Assembly: GCA_963783195.1 (NCBI GenBank)
Contig: CAWAMV010000004.1
Span: 930,001 to 994,000 of the forward strand
Origin: Croceibacterium_B sp963783195
GTDB lineage: Bacteria; Pseudomonadota; Alphaproteobacteria; Sphingomonadales; Sphingomonadaceae
Length of the DNA: 64,000 nucleotides
Reading direction: 5' to 3'
Below are positions 46,777 to 54,714 of the stretch, piece by piece. A program made the position numbers and the translations under genes. Each line of letters opens with the position of its first letter. Position 1 is the stretch's first letter. The notes beneath the pieces are model-generated. The model was not told the DNA's origin. It saw nothing but the letters and a program-made list of their open reading frames with translations, and made no database searches.

Positions 46777-47343
46777 CTAGAGCTTGCCGACGAGGTCGAG
46801 GCTCGGGGCGAGCGTCTCGCTGCCCTCTTCCCACGCGGCCGGGCATACCTCGCCCGGATGGGCGCGGACGTACTGGGCCGCCTTGATCTTGCGGGTCAGC
46901 TCGTTGGCATTGCGGCCCACGCCCTCGCAGGTGATCTCCATGATCTGGATCACGCCGTCGGGATCGACCACGAAGGTCGCGCGGTCGGCCAGGCCGACAC
47001 CTTCACGCAACACGCCGAAGTTGTTGGCCAGAACGTGGTTCTGGTCGCCCAGGAAGGCGTACTTGATCTTGCCGATCTTGTCGGAGGTGTCGTGCCACGC
47101 CTTGTGGCTGAAATGCGTGTCGGTGCTGACGGCGTAGACGTCCACGCCCATCTTCTGGAGCATGTCGTAGTGCTCGCCGAGATCTTCCAGCTCGGTCGGG
47201 CAGACGAAGGTGAAGTCCGCCGGGTAGAAGAAGAACACCGCCCACTTGCCCTCGATGTCCTTCTCCGTGACGTCGAAGAACTTCTCGCCCGCCTTGAACG
47301 CGGTTGCCGTGAACGGTTTGATCGTGCTGCCGATGATACCCAA
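46777..47343 (-). CDS. ahpC: Alkyl hydroperoxide reductase subunit C (peroxiredoxin)
   Basis: The 188-residue 2-Cys peroxiredoxin reduces H2O2 and organic peroxides. The peroxidatic cysteine is in PADFTFVCPTE and the resolving one in GEVCPAAW. Its N-terminus GIIGSTIKPFTATAF matches AhpC. A TTG start codon at 47343 is needed: AGGAG stands 8 nt before it, and no in-frame ATG gives the family start. Confidence 0.95.
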   Translation of the reverse strand: MGIIGSTIKPFTATAFKAGEKFFDVTEKDIEGKWAVFFFYPADFTFVCPTELEDLGEHYDMLQKMGVDVYAVSTDTHFSHKAWHDTSDKIGKIKYAFLGDQNHVLANNFGVLREGVGLADRATFVVDPDGVIQIMEITCEGVGRNANELTRKIKAAQYVRAHPGEVCPAAWEEGSETLAPSLDLVGKL

Positions 47344-47415
47344 AATGAATCTCCTGTCTCGGGTTGTGCCTTGCGGCCGTTTGAATTCCGAACCCGCAGA
47401 TAGGCATTGATGCAG

Positions 47416-47500
47416 CGCAACAAAGGCGATTGTTGCGATTGCTAACATCGGAATTTTCGATTGCCCGCGCGACATTTTTGCAAAGTGCAACAAGTGTTGC
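47416..47500. promoter_or_regulatory. Twin inverted repeats in the ahpC/enoyl-CoA hydratase promoter region
   Basis: Two inverted repeats share the half-site GCAACA/TGTTGC. The first is CGCAACA...TGTTGCG with an 8-bp spacer (47416-47437); the second is GCAACA-AG-TGTTGC (47487-47500). They occupy the 188-bp divergent region between the two start codons, so a common regulator may bind both. The spacing does not match the classical OxyR site, and the regulator is unknown. Confidence 0.55.
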
Positions 47501-47531
47501 GGTTATCGCATCGAGCGCGCAAGAATGTGTC

Positions 47532-48296
47532 ATGAGCGAGCACGTCAGGATAAGCGGCGATGGCCCGGTGCGCGAAATCACCTTCGCCCGTCCGGAAAAG
47601 AAGAACGCCCTTTCGAACGCGATGTACCGCGCGGCGCGGGCGGCGCTGGAGGAAGCGGCAACCGACCCCGCGGTGCGTGTGGTTCTGTTCACCGGCGAGG
47701 GCGAGGCGTTCACCGCGGGCAACGACCTCGCCGATTTCGCCGCGGTGGCGAGCGGCCAGTCGGGCACGCTCGAGGCGCTGCCGTTCATCGAGGCGCTGGC
47801 CGCGTTCGACAAGCCGATCGTCGCCGCCGTTCCGGGCCTTGCCGTCGGCATCGGCACCACGATGCTGCTCCACTGCGACCTGGTGTTCCTGGCCGAGGGC
47901 GCACGGCTGACCACACCTTTCGTCGACCTCGCTCTGGTGCCCGAGGCGGCCTCCAGCCTTCTGCTGCCGGCGCGCATCGGCCACGCCCGGGCCTTCGCCA
48001 TGTTCGCGCTGGGAGAGCCGCTGGGCGCGCAGGAGGCGTTCGCGCTGGGCCTCGCCAACCGCGTGCTCCCCGCAGCCGAAGTGCTCCCCGCCGCGCGCCA
48101 GGCCGCGGCGATGCTGGCGGCCAAGCCCCCCGGGGCGGTCCGGGCCACCCGCCGCCTGATGCGCGACGCCGAGGCGCTGCTCGCCCAGACCCGCGCCGAA
48201 AGCGAGGTCTTCCGCGAGCGCCTGCAGAGCGCCGAGGCGCGCGAGGCGTTCACCGCCTTCATGGAGAGACGCCCGCCGGACTTCTCGCAGTTCTGA
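47532..48296 (+). CDS. Enoyl-CoA hydratase/isomerase (crotonase) family protein
   Basis: A 254-residue crotonase-fold enzyme. Its oxyanion-hole segments are PEKKNALSNAMY and FTAGNDLADF, then AAVPGLAVGIGTTMLLHCDL, matching the family. The usual catalytic Glu positions are replaced or displaced (PEAASSLLLPARIG carries one Glu), so isomerase, hydratase or other activity cannot be fixed. The start MSEHVRISG is preferred to a longer frame open from 47430. It precedes a membrane protein gene by 20 bp. Confidence 0.85.
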   Translation: MSEHVRISGDGPVREITFARPEKKNALSNAMYRAARAALEEAATDPAVRVVLFTGEGEAFTAGNDLADFAAVASGQSGTLEALPFIEALAAFDKPIVAAVPGLAVGIGTTMLLHCDLVFLAEGARLTTPFVDLALVPEAASSLLLPARIGHARAFAMFALGEPLGAQEAFALGLANRVLPAAEVLPAARQAAAMLAAKPPGAVRATRRLMRDAEALLAQTRAESEVFRERLQSAEAREAFTAFMERRPPDFSQF

Positions 48297-48316
48297 CGCG
48301 GCGCAGGGGAGGGGTA

Positions 48317-49078
48317 ATGGCAACCACGGCAGAGGCGATGCCAGCGGCCCGCGCGACCACGCGCCGGTTCAGGCCGACGTTCGCGTTCGGGATGATCCTG
48401 GCGATGTGCTTCTTCGTCTTCGGCGGGTTCGGACTGCATTCCTTCCTGCCGGCGATACAGGGCAATTTCCCGCCCGCGCCGCCGATCGTCCACCTGCATG
48501 CGGTGGTGTTCGTCAGCTGGATGCTGCTGCTCCTGCTCCAGTCGGCGCTGGTTGGCGCGGGTAACGTGAAGCTGCACCGCACGCTCGGCACCTGCGGCAT
48601 CGCGCAGGGCACCGCGACTATCCTCATGGGCCTGATGATGCAGCTGGTGGCGTCCGGGAAGGGCTATTTCGCGGGCCGCCCCGCCGGCACCGACGGGATC
48701 TACCTCGGCCTGCTCGCCTTCCTCGGGTTCGGGATCATGTTTGCGCTGGCGATCCGCAACACCCGCCGGCCCGAGGTGCACCGGCGGATGATCCTGTTCG
48801 CCATGCTGCCGGTGATCCCGCCCGGCGTGAACCGCTTTTGGGCCGAGGCGCTGCGGCTCGACGACCCGGTGCCGACGTTCTGGCTCTATCTCACGCTATG
48901 GATCATGGCCGCGGCGATCCTCGTCCACCAATGGCGGAAGGAAGGCCGGATCGGCGGCTATTCGCTGTTCGGGGCGGGGTGGATATTCGTCGAGGGCGTC
49001 GTGCACGAAGCGGTGGTCGGTTCGGCGTGGTTCGAAAGCCTGTCCGGCGCGATCCTGAGCATGGTGCATTACCGCTAG
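48317..49078 (+). CDS. Polytopic membrane protein, unknown (DUF2306-like features)
   Basis: The 253-residue protein has seven hydrophobic segments. The stretch PPIVHLHAVVFVSWMLLLLLQ with later VKLHRTLGTCGIAQG and RRPEVHRRMILFAML shows conserved histidines within or next to helices, as in haem-binding or DUF2306-like proteins, but I do not assign a family firmly. GGGGAGGGG precedes the ATG. Probably cotranscribed with the crotonase gene. Confidence 0.65.
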   Translation: MATTAEAMPAARATTRRFRPTFAFGMILAMCFFVFGGFGLHSFLPAIQGNFPPAPPIVHLHAVVFVSWMLLLLLQSALVGAGNVKLHRTLGTCGIAQGTATILMGLMMQLVASGKGYFAGRPAGTDGIYLGLLAFLGFGIMFALAIRNTRRPEVHRRMILFAMLPVIPPGVNRFWAEALRLDDPVPTFWLYLTLWIMAAAILVHQWRKEGRIGGYSLFGAGWIFVEGVVHEAVVGSAWFESLSGAILSMVHYR

Positions 49079-49118
49079 CCCACGCCCAAAACGGTCCGGG
49101 CTGACTCCTTACTGCCTG

Positions 49119-50186
49119 CTACCCACACTGTGCCCGGTGCAGCAACTTGTGGTCGGTCAGGACCAGCGCCATCATCGCCTCGACCACGGGTGTCCCGCGA
49201 ATGCCGACGCAGGGATCGTGGCGGCCCTTGGTGGCGAGCTCTGTCGCTTCGCCTTCCCGGGTCACCGTCTCCTGCGGGATAAGGATCGAGCTGGTCGGCT
49301 TGAAGGCCACGCGGCAGATCACCGGCTGGCCGGTGCTGATGCCGCCGGCGATGCCGCCCGCGTGGTTGGCGCTGAACTCGACGCCGTCTTCGCCCGGCCG
49401 CATGGGGTCGGCGTTCTCCTCGCCCCGCAGGCGGGCCGCCGCCATGCCTTCGCCGATCTCGACGCCCTTGACCGCGTTGATGCCCATCATCGCCGCGGCG
49501 AGGTCCGCATCGAGCTTGGCGTAGATCGGCGCGCCCCAGCCTGCCGGGACGCCGGTTGCCACGCACTCGACCACCGCGCCGAGCGAGGAGCCGGCCTTGC
49601 GCGCGCCATCCACCAGCCCGGCCCAGCGCTCGGCGGCGGACGCGTCGGGGCAGAAGAACGGGTTGTTGCCGATTTCGCCCGCATCAAAGTTGGCCGGGTC
49701 GATCGCATCGCCGCCGATCTCTGAGACGTAGGCCACGATTGAAACCTCGGGGATCGCCAGCCGCGCCACCGCGCCCGCCGCGACCCGCGCCGCCGTCTCG
49801 CGCGCCGACGAACGCCCGCCGCCGCGATAGTCGCGCAGGCCGTACTTCGCGTCATAGGCATAGTCGGCGTGACCGGGGCGATAGGCCTTGGCGACCTCCG
49901 AGTAGTCCTTGCTGCGCTGGTCGGTGTTCTCGATCATCAGCGAAATGGGCGTGCCGGTCGTCCTGCCCTCGAACGTGCCCGACAGGATGCGGACCTGGTC
50001 GGCTTCCTGTCGCTGGGTGGTGAACTTGCTCGTCCCCGGTCGGCGCTTGTCGAGGAACGGCTGGATGTCGGCTTCGCTCAGGGAAAGGCCCGGCGGGCAC
50101 CCGTCGACCACCGCGCCCAGCGCCGGCCCATGGCTCTCGCCCCAGGTCGTGAAGCGCAGCACGCGTCCGAAGGTGTTCCAGCTCAT
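49119..50186 (-). CDS. aroC: Chorismate synthase
   Basis: The 355-residue FMN-dependent enzyme makes chorismate from EPSP at the end of the shikimate pathway. Signatures are GESHGPALGAVVDGCPPG, RPGHADYAYDAKYGLRDYRGGG with GRSSARETAARVA, and the late RHDPCVGIRGTPVVEAM. Its length is typical. It is divergent from ruvA; the 261-bp gap between their starts shows no recognisable gene or regulatory site. Confidence 0.96.
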   Translation of the reverse strand: MSWNTFGRVLRFTTWGESHGPALGAVVDGCPPGLSLSEADIQPFLDKRRPGTSKFTTQRQEADQVRILSGTFEGRTTGTPISLMIENTDQRSKDYSEVAKAYRPGHADYAYDAKYGLRDYRGGGRSSARETAARVAAGAVARLAIPEVSIVAYVSEIGGDAIDPANFDAGEIGNNPFFCPDASAAERWAGLVDGARKAGSSLGAVVECVATGVPAGWGAPIYAKLDADLAAAMMGINAVKGVEIGEGMAAARLRGEENADPMRPGEDGVEFSANHAGGIAGGISTGQPVICRVAFKPTSSILIPQETVTREGEATELATKGRHDPCVGIRGTPVVEAMMALVLTDHKLLHRAQCG

Positions 50187-50447
50187 GGCCGTTCCATAGC
50201 CCGTTTGGCGGCGCTGTCGAGCGAAGCGGATTTTGCTGTCCTACAAGCGCAATTTCGTGCCAGCACCCGGGCGTGGTTTATCCTGGTTCCATTCATCGCG
50301 ACCGTCTCGATCCGCCGGGGCGCGAGCATCGCTCCGGCCGGAGAGCGGGGGTGACCGTTTTCGGTGTATATTTAGTGTCACCTTTCGCTTGCGGAGAAGA
50401 CTCGGCAGTGTCTGGCCAATTCCTGTTGGCTCGGGCAGGAACAAAGC

Positions 50448-51053
50448 ATGATTGCTAAACTCAAGGGCGTGCTGGACGAAACAGGGGCCGACTGGGCGGT
50501 GATCGACGTCCAGGGCGTGGGCTATCTCGTCCATTGCAGCGCCAAGACGCTGGCGGCGCTGGGCGAGGCGGGCGAGGCGTGCACAGTCTTCACCGACCTG
50601 CAGGTGAGCGAGAACGACATGCGCCTGCTCGGTTTCGCCGAGGCAGGGGAGCGCGACTGGTTCCGTCTGCTGACCGGGGTTCAGGGCGTGGGAAGCAAGG
50701 TGGCACTGGCGATCCTCTCGGCGCTTAGCCCCGGCGAACTGCGCGACGCCTGCGCCGCGACTGACGCCGCCACCGTTGCGCGGGCCAACGGGGTGGGGCC
50801 CAAGCTCGCGGGCCGCATCGTCAACGAGCTGAAGGACAAGGCCGGCGCACTGCCGGGCGGCGGGCTGGCCGGGGCGAGCGTTGTCGCGCCGAAAGGCGGA
50901 ACCGTCGCGGCGGACGCGGTCTCGGCGCTGCAGAACCTCGGCTTCAAGCCGGCGATCGCGGCCAGCGCCGTCGCCCACGCGCAGAGCGATTTGGGCGAGG
51001 GTGCGGGGCTGAACGAACTGGTCCGCGTGGCACTGAAGAGGGCGGCGGGGTGA
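50448..51053 (+). CDS. ruvA: Holliday junction branch migration protein RuvA
   Basis: The 201-residue DNA-binding tetramer works with RuvB. Domain I is MIAKLKGVLDETGADWAVID, the helix-hairpin-helix repeats are LTGVQGVGSKVALAIL and ANGVGPKLAGRIVNELKDK, and the RuvB-binding domain III begins near AADAVSALQNLGF. ruvC, which often precedes it, is absent from this neighbourhood, and ruvB is separated by ~450 bp. Confidence 0.95.
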   Translation: MIAKLKGVLDETGADWAVIDVQGVGYLVHCSAKTLAALGEAGEACTVFTDLQVSENDMRLLGFAEAGERDWFRLLTGVQGVGSKVALAILSALSPGELRDACAATDAATVARANGVGPKLAGRIVNELKDKAGALPGGGLAGASVVAPKGGTVAADAVSALQNLGFKPAIAASAVAHAQSDLGEGAGLNELVRVALKRAAG

Positions 51054-51087
51054 TGGCGCTCCCGCCAAAACAAAGCGTTCCGTGCGC

Positions 51088-51466
51088 TTATTTCGCGCCC
51101 GATCGCCGGTCGACCTTCTCAATATCGCGGCAAGCCCAATCCCATGGTCGTCCACATATTGCCGGGTGCTCGTATTGATCAGCTTGATCTTCCATTCCCG
51201 GCGAGGCCTCGTCCTTCTGGTGGAATCGCCGGTCTCTTTGGCAGCCGATTTTCATCTCGAATGGATGTGCTGTGGACGTTGTATCGCGCGTGAACGCAAT
51301 ATGCTTCTCGCAGGCAGAACATCCGTGCCAAGTTCGGGTTACGACGCGTGTTGCGACCGAGCGCACCGCTCCGAGGATGTAGACGCCAGGGCATGGCGAA
51401 CTTCTCGATGCGGTCGCGTGAGATGATCCTGACAGTTCGGCGAGTTAGAGTGTTGGCATTCGTCAT
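51088..51466 (-). pseudogene. Small unknown gene, frameshifted, inserted between ruvA and ruvB
   Basis: On the minus strand an ATG at 51466 reads MTNANTLTRRTVRIISRD and IEKFAMP; a one-base shift at 51389-51391 (a CCC run) continues GVYILGAVRSVATRVV, TRTWHGCSACEKHIAF and on to VDRRSGAK. The joined product would be ~125 residues, with a CSAC motif and little hydrophobicity at the end. No family is recognised. The base composition is less GC-rich than ruvA and ruvB. It could be a decayed or mis-sequenced insert; coding status is uncertain. Confidence 0.35.
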
Positions 51467-51502
51467 GCGCGGCTCCGATCGTCCCGACGCGAGACTCAGC
51501 CC

Positions 51503-52540
51503 ATGACCGATAACCCCGCCCTCACCCCCCAGCGCCAGCCGGACGACCCGGACGCCGCTCTGCGCCCCAAGTCGCTCGGCGAGTTCGTCGGGCAGCAGGC
51601 GGCGCGGGAGAACCTGCGGGTGTTCATCGAGGCGGCGCGCCACCGGGGCGAGGCGATGGACCATGTGCTGTTCTTCGGCCCGCCGGGCCTCGGCAAGACC
51701 ACGCTGGCGCAGATCGTGGCCAAGGAGATGGGCGTCGGCTTTCGCGCCACCAGCGGGCCGGTGATCGGCAAGACCGGCGACCTCGCCGCGCTGCTGACCA
51801 ACCTCGAACCCAACGATGTCCTGTTCATCGACGAGATCCACCGGCTCAATCCGGTGGTCGAGGAGGTTCTCTACCCGGCGATGGAGGACCGCGCGCTCGA
51901 CCTGATCATCGGCGAGGGGCCCTCCGCGCGCAGCGTGCGGATCGATCTGGCGCCGTTCACGCTGATCGGCGCGACCACCCGGCAGGGGCTGCTGACCACG
52001 CCGCTGCGCGACCGGTTCGGCATCCCGGTGCGGCTCAACTTCTACACCGTCGAGGAGCTGGAGCAGGTCGTCACGCGCGGCGCGCGGCTGCTGGGGCTGG
52101 CGCTCGATTCGGCGGGCGCGCGCGAGATCGCACGGCGCGCCCGCGGCACACCGCGCGTGGCCGGTCGCTTGCTGCGCCGGGTGCGCGACTTCGCCCATGT
52201 GGCTGGCGACGGGACCGTGACGGCCGAGGTGGCGGACCGGGCGCTGACCCGGCTGGAGGTGGATTCCCTCGGCCTTGACGCGATGGACCGGCGCTATCTC
52301 ACCATGATCGCCGACATCTACAAGGGCGGCCCGGTCGGGGTGGAAACGCTCGCCGCTGGCCTTGCGGAGCCGCGCGACACGATCGAGGAAGTGGTCGAAC
52401 CCTACCTCATCCAGCTCGGCCTGGTGGCCCGCACGGCGCGCGGCCGGTGCCTTAACGACCGGGGCTGGAAGCACCTGGGAATCACCCCTCCCGCTGGTCC
52501 GCAGGGCGGCCTTTTCGACGGTACGGAAGGCGCGGAATAG
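51503..52540 (+). CDS. ruvB: Holliday junction DNA helicase RuvB
   Basis: The 345-residue AAA+ ATPase drives branch migration. Walker A is FFGPPGLGKTTLAQIVA, Walker B is VLFIDEIHRLNPVVEE, sensor 1 is LIGATTRQGLLTTPLRDRFG, and the winged-helix domain covers the last ~90 residues with RGRCLNDRGWKHLG. It is separated from ruvA by an anomalous ~450-bp stretch. Confidence 0.96.
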   Translation: MTDNPALTPQRQPDDPDAALRPKSLGEFVGQQAARENLRVFIEAARHRGEAMDHVLFFGPPGLGKTTLAQIVAKEMGVGFRATSGPVIGKTGDLAALLTNLEPNDVLFIDEIHRLNPVVEEVLYPAMEDRALDLIIGEGPSARSVRIDLAPFTLIGATTRQGLLTTPLRDRFGIPVRLNFYTVEELEQVVTRGARLLGLALDSAGAREIARRARGTPRVAGRLLRRVRDFAHVAGDGTVTAEVADRALTRLEVDSLGLDAMDRRYLTMIADIYKGGPVGVETLAAGLAEPRDTIEEVVEPYLIQLGLVARTARGRCLNDRGWKHLGITPPAGPQGGLFDGTEGAE

Positions 52541-52782
52541 GGCGCCAAAGCCGCAGCTTTGCTTAAGTTTTGCTTATCAAAGCGCCGTGGTTCGGTTCCA
52601 CATTGGGACAACCCGGGTTCCCGACCCGTTCCGCGACCGAAAATATTGCCTTCGGGACCACTTTTCTTGGTTAATGCAATTGCCGTTAAAGGAATTTGGC
52701 GTGTTCTAGGCACAGATGAAACAAGCCGTGCCCTTCATTTCGGTGGGGTCAGGCAACTTTCTTCGAAGCTGAGAGATAGACC

Positions 52783-53934
52783 ATGTCCGTACGTATGGCC
52801 CTTGCGAAACTGTCCGCCGTCGCGGCTGGCGGCGCTCTTGCTGTCGGTGGCGCGGTGCACGTCGCTGAAGCCCCCGCCTCGGCCTCGCCCGAGTATCACT
52901 CGAATGGCAAGTACGTGAAGGGTGGCAAGATCCAGTACGTGAAGGAAACCCCCGCCAAGCGCGTCATCCCGCGCAAGGTGAAGCGCATCCGCCGCGTGGT
53001 GGAACTGAGCTGCGCCCCCGGCGGCACCCTGGTGCGCCCGGGCGAGGCCGGACCGGCCGGCTATCCCGGCGCGGGCGGCAGCTCGGTTGCGATGGGCGGT
53101 GGCGCCTACTGCTATTACGGCGCCGCGGCGCAAACGGCGATGGTCCCCGTTTCGGTTCCGCTTCCTGCGGGCGGCGGCATGATCGGCGGTGGTGGCGGCA
53201 GCGCCCCGGTGGTCATCGGCGGCGGTGCCGGCTTCGGTGGTTTCGGCGGGGGCTTTTTCGGCGGCTTCTTCGGCGGGTCGAGCGGCGGCGGCAGCGTCAA
53301 CGTCTCGACCACCTCGACCACCAGCGGTGGGCAGGGGCAGGACCAGGGCCAGGGCACCACCGTGAACGTCAACGTGGACAACTCGAATTTCGGCGGCTCG
53401 ACTTCGACCTCGACGTCCAGCTCGGGCAATGTTTCAAGTTCGTCCTCGACCGGCGGACTTACCAGCACGACCACGTCGAGCTCGTCCGGCAACGTATCGA
53501 GTTCGAGCTCTGGCAACGTCAACGTCGATAACTCGAACACAAACACGAACAACAACTCCAACGAGAACAACAACTCGAACGAAAAGAACACGAACACGAA
53601 CACGAACACCAATTCGAACGAGCAAAGCCAGAACCAAGAGCAGAACCAAGAGCAGAACCAAGAGCAGAACCAGGACCAGAACCAGTCGAGCTCGGGCAAC
53701 ATGACCACCAGCACCAGCAGCTCGAGCTACGGCGGCTGCGGCAGCAGCAGCCGCGGCGGTGGCCATCACGGCGGCGGTCACGGCTGCGGCAGTTCGTCCT
53801 ACGGCGGCAGTTCGGGCCACCACGGCTCTTCGTCGGGCACGCAGGTGCCGGCACCGCCGATGCTGCTGCTGTTCGGTGCGGGTGCTGCAGCAGTCTTTTC
53901 GCGGCGCAAGAAGAAGGCGGCGAAGGCCGCCTGA
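52783..53934 (+). CDS. PEP-CTERM-like low-complexity surface protein
   Basis: The 383-residue protein has an N-terminal signal (MSVRMALAKLSAVAAGGALA), a basic region (about 38-70), a glycine-rich region (about 90-175), a long Ser/Thr/Asn region with NVNVDNSN-type repeats, a Gln/Asn/Glu tract (QNQEQNQEQNQEQ), and a Gly/Ser/His/Cys stretch (YGGCGSSSRGGGHHGGG). It ends in a tripartite sorting tail: VPAPP, a hydrophobic helix LLLFGAGAAAVF and a basic cluster RRKKK, the layout of PEP-CTERM proteins processed by exosortase. No exosortase is in the window. Function unknown; a surface or biofilm-matrix role is inferred. A terminator follows. Confidence 0.75.
   Translation: MSVRMALAKLSAVAAGGALAVGGAVHVAEAPASASPEYHSNGKYVKGGKIQYVKETPAKRVIPRKVKRIRRVVELSCAPGGTLVRPGEAGPAGYPGAGGSSVAMGGGAYCYYGAAAQTAMVPVSVPLPAGGGMIGGGGGSAPVVIGGGAGFGGFGGGFFGGFFGGSSGGGSVNVSTTSTTSGGQGQDQGQGTTVNVNVDNSNFGGSTSTSTSSSGNVSSSSSTGGLTSTTTSSSSGNVSSSSSGNVNVDNSNTNTNNNSNENNNSNEKNTNTNTNTNSNEQSQNQEQNQEQNQEQNQDQNQSSSGNMTTSTSSSSYGGCGSSSRGGGHHGGGHGCGSSSYGGSSGHHGSSSGTQVPAPPMLLLFGAGAAAVFSRRKKKAAKAA
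53629..53685 (+). repeat. 12-bp tandem repeat within the PEP-CTERM-like gene
   Basis: CAGAACCAAGAG occurs three times exactly (53629-53664), followed by a variant and a partial copy to 53685. It encodes the QNQE tract, and copy-number change would keep the frame. Confidence 0.85.
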
Positions 53935-53976
53935 GCGCCGCGCAACTGGGGTCCTATCGGACAGGCTCGGGGGAAA

Positions 53977-54003
53977 GGGCGGTCTGCAAGGGCCGTCCTT
54001 TTT
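53977..54003 (+). terminator. Intrinsic terminator of the PEP-CTERM-like gene
   Basis: An 8-bp stem including two G-T pairs (53977-53984 with 53991-53998), a 6-nt loop and a T run starting at 53999. It lies 43 bp after the stop. Confidence 0.7.
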
Positions 54004-54009
54004 CCTTTC

Positions 54010-54216
54010 CTACTCCGGCTTAAGCGAGAACAAGGCTTCGACCGGCTCGCCCAGTTCGCGAGCCAGCTTGAGCGCGATGACGGTCGAGGGGACGAAGATC
54101 CCGTTCTCGACCGTGTTCACCGTCTTGCGGCTGACTCCGATGCGCGCGGCGAGGTCGGCCTGGGTCAGCCCCGACGCCTCGCGCGCCTCGCGAATCCGGT
54201 TGGCCAGTTCAGACAT
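54010..54216 (-). CDS. XRE-family helix-turn-helix regulator (short)
   Basis: The 68-residue protein is essentially one HTH domain: MSELANRIREAREASGLTQ, ADLAARIGVSRKTVNTVENG, then VPSTVIALKLARELGEPVE. It resembles the small regulators of the YozG/Cro type that repress their own operon. The start at 54216 overlaps the upstream membrane gene's end by 8 bp. It is the last gene of a three-gene operon; the double palindrome upstream of the operon is its likely binding site. Confidence 0.85.
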   Translation of the reverse strand: MSELANRIREAREASGLTQADLAARIGVSRKTVNTVENGIFVPSTVIALKLARELGEPVEALFSLKPE

Positions 54217-54418
54217 CGCGATAGGCGCGCCGCTCGAGTGCAGCAAAGCGCAGCAGCGCGCCGGCGAGGCCAGTGCTGACCATGACGTGGATGGCGACCC
54301 GCGGCTCTGGCGTTTCGAAGAACGAGGCGATGAAGGCGACGACGCCGGTGAGGATCGCCACCATGAACCCGGCCGAAAGCGCCTTGGCGCGATTGTGCCG
54401 CGCGCTCTCGTCGTTCAT
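54209..54418 (-). CDS. Small membrane protein of the XRE operon, second gene
   Basis: The 69-residue product has a charged N-terminus (MNDESARHNRAKALS), one long helix (about 17-33) and a second hydrophobic segment (about 42-58), ending with a basic tail (ERRAYRDV). No family is recognised. Starts and stops overlap on both sides (one base with the preceding gene, 8 bp with the regulator), so the three are translated as a unit. Confidence 0.65.
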   Translation of the reverse strand: MNDESARHNRAKALSAGFMVAILTGVVAFIASFFETPEPRVAIHVMVSTGLAGALLRFAALERRAYRDV

Positions 54419-54660
54419 CAGCGCACGGACCTCGGCGCTCTGCAGGTAGCTTCCCCGGTGAGTAACGCGAACAGGGCAGCAAGGACCATGACCGTCCAGC
54501 CGGCGAGCCAGACCCAGTCGACGGCCCGCAACGGCCCGTCGCCATGCTGGAGCAAGTTGCTGAACGAGGCCTGCTGCGTGATCAGCAGGATCGCGACGAT
54601 GAAGAACAGCCGCGCACGGCGGCGGCCGAGGCGATCGGCCCTGTCGACAGTGGATTCCAT
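54418..54660 (-). CDS. Small membrane protein of the XRE operon, first gene
   Basis: The 80-residue product starts MESTVDRADRLGRRRARLFF and has two hydrophobic helices (about 19-33 and 47-66) with a basic N-terminus predicted to stay in the cytoplasm. Its topology is similar to the second gene's. No family is recognised. GGAGACATATC stands just before the ATG, and the double palindrome begins 14 bp upstream of it. Confidence 0.65.
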   Translation of the reverse strand: MESTVDRADRLGRRRARLFFIVAILLITQQASFSNLLQHGDGPLRAVDWVWLAGWTVMVLAALFALLTGEATCRAPRSVR

Positions 54661-54673
54661 GATATGTCTCCGT

Positions 54674-54707
54674 GTAACCTGTGAGTTACATGTAACCTCA
54701 GGGTTAC
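54674..54707. promoter_or_regulatory. Double-palindrome operator of the XRE operon
   Basis: Two 16-bp palindromes, GTAACCTGTGAGTTAC (54674-54689) and GTAACCTCAGGGTTAC (54692-54707), are separated by 2 bp, so their centres are 18 bp apart. They lie 14-47 bp upstream of the first gene's start, overlapping where its promoter should be. The spacing suits two dimers of a small HTH protein binding side by side, most likely the operon's own XRE regulator. Confidence 0.8.
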
Positions 54708-54714
54708 GTCGGAG

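Noticed and set aside
45628..47403. 591-codon frame opposite ahpC and ahpF
   Set aside because: Antisense shadow covering two real genes and their gap.
51179..52474. 431-codon minus-strand frame opposite ruvB
   Set aside because: Only its last third (from 51466) may be real, as the small gene between ruvA and ruvB; the rest is the shadow of ruvB.
53629..53685. Regular 12-bp repeats considered as a CRISPR array
   Set aside because: The repeats are contiguous, have no spacers and lie in a coding frame.
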